From an uncultured Collinsella sp. (GTDB lineage Bacteria; Actinomycetota; Coriobacteriia; Coriobacteriales; Coriobacteriaceae): a stretch of 7,652 nt of DNA. Of the stretch, positions 7,617-7,652 are shown one piece after another. The position numbers and the translations under genes were made by a program. The notes below the pieces were generated by a model. That model was not told the origin of the DNA, searched no databases, and saw only the letters and a list, made by a program, of their open reading frames with translations. Within the stretch, counting starts at the first letter, position 1; each line of letters opens with the position of its first letter. The DNA lies in assembly GCA_900549185.1 (NCBI GenBank), contig URNM01000088.1, positions 1 through 7,652 on the forward strand, in the 5' to 3' direction.

Positions 7617-7652
7617 CTGTCTCTTATACACATCTGACGCTGCCGACGACTA
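7617..7652 (-). other. Sequencing adapter (reverse complement), not genomic
   Basis: 7617-7649 is the exact reverse complement of the Nextera sequence at 17-49, and 7650-7652 (CTA) is the first three bases of the reverse-complemented index at 9-16. It creates a false C-terminus and stop for the peptidase gene. It should be trimmed. Confidence 0.97.

Overview
The window looks like one contig from a high-GC gut actinobacterium. I infer Coriobacteriia, Collinsella-like, from the high-GC third positions, the gene set and the palindrome-rich intergenic DNA; no marker gene here proves it. Both ends are Illumina Nextera adapter (1-49 and 7617-7652), so genomic sequence runs only from 50 to 7616.

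Left part (50-2627): two terminator hairpins lie downstream of thrS (minus strand, 194-1957). thrS encodes a threonyl-tRNA synthetase without the N-terminal TGS domain. It has its own recognisable promoter (TATAAT at 2028-2033) and a good Shine-Dalgarno. Upstream, also on the minus strand, is a small protein with two membrane helices and a cytosolic double zinc ribbon (2196-2627).

Middle (2628-3435): the roughly 800-bp divergent intergenic region holds the most unusual object of the window. Fourteen copies of a 15-nt sequence alternate in orientation (F,R,F,R...) and are separated by spacers of 25 nt (26 in two cases), giving an almost exact 40-bp half-period and 80/81-bp period over 2729-3265. 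It encodes no convincing protein. Its mismatches look like G.U pairs if the minus strand is read as RNA, and one pair of neighbouring repeats shows a compensatory change. A 15-bp palindrome (3404-3418), operator-like, stands just before the next operon.

Right part (3436-6659): a tight three-gene plus-strand operon encodes a GlpA-like FAD oxidoreductase with a C-terminal BFD-type [2Fe-2S] domain, an FAD/NAD(P)-dependent oxidoreductase, and a small cysteine-rich DUF1667 protein. This trio is typical of the anaerobic glycerol-3-phosphate dehydrogenase-like module of Firmicutes and Actinobacteria. Electrons would pass from a hydroxy-acid or glycerol-3-phosphate substrate through flavins and Fe-S centres to a nicotinamide or membrane acceptor. 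The substrate is not proven, and no glpK or glpF is in the window.

The 465-bp gap 6660-7124 is packed with three separate inverted-repeat elements (20-bp, 27-bp and 12-bp arms). After it begins a Xaa-Pro peptidase-type (M24) gene, truncated after 164 codons where the adapter begins.
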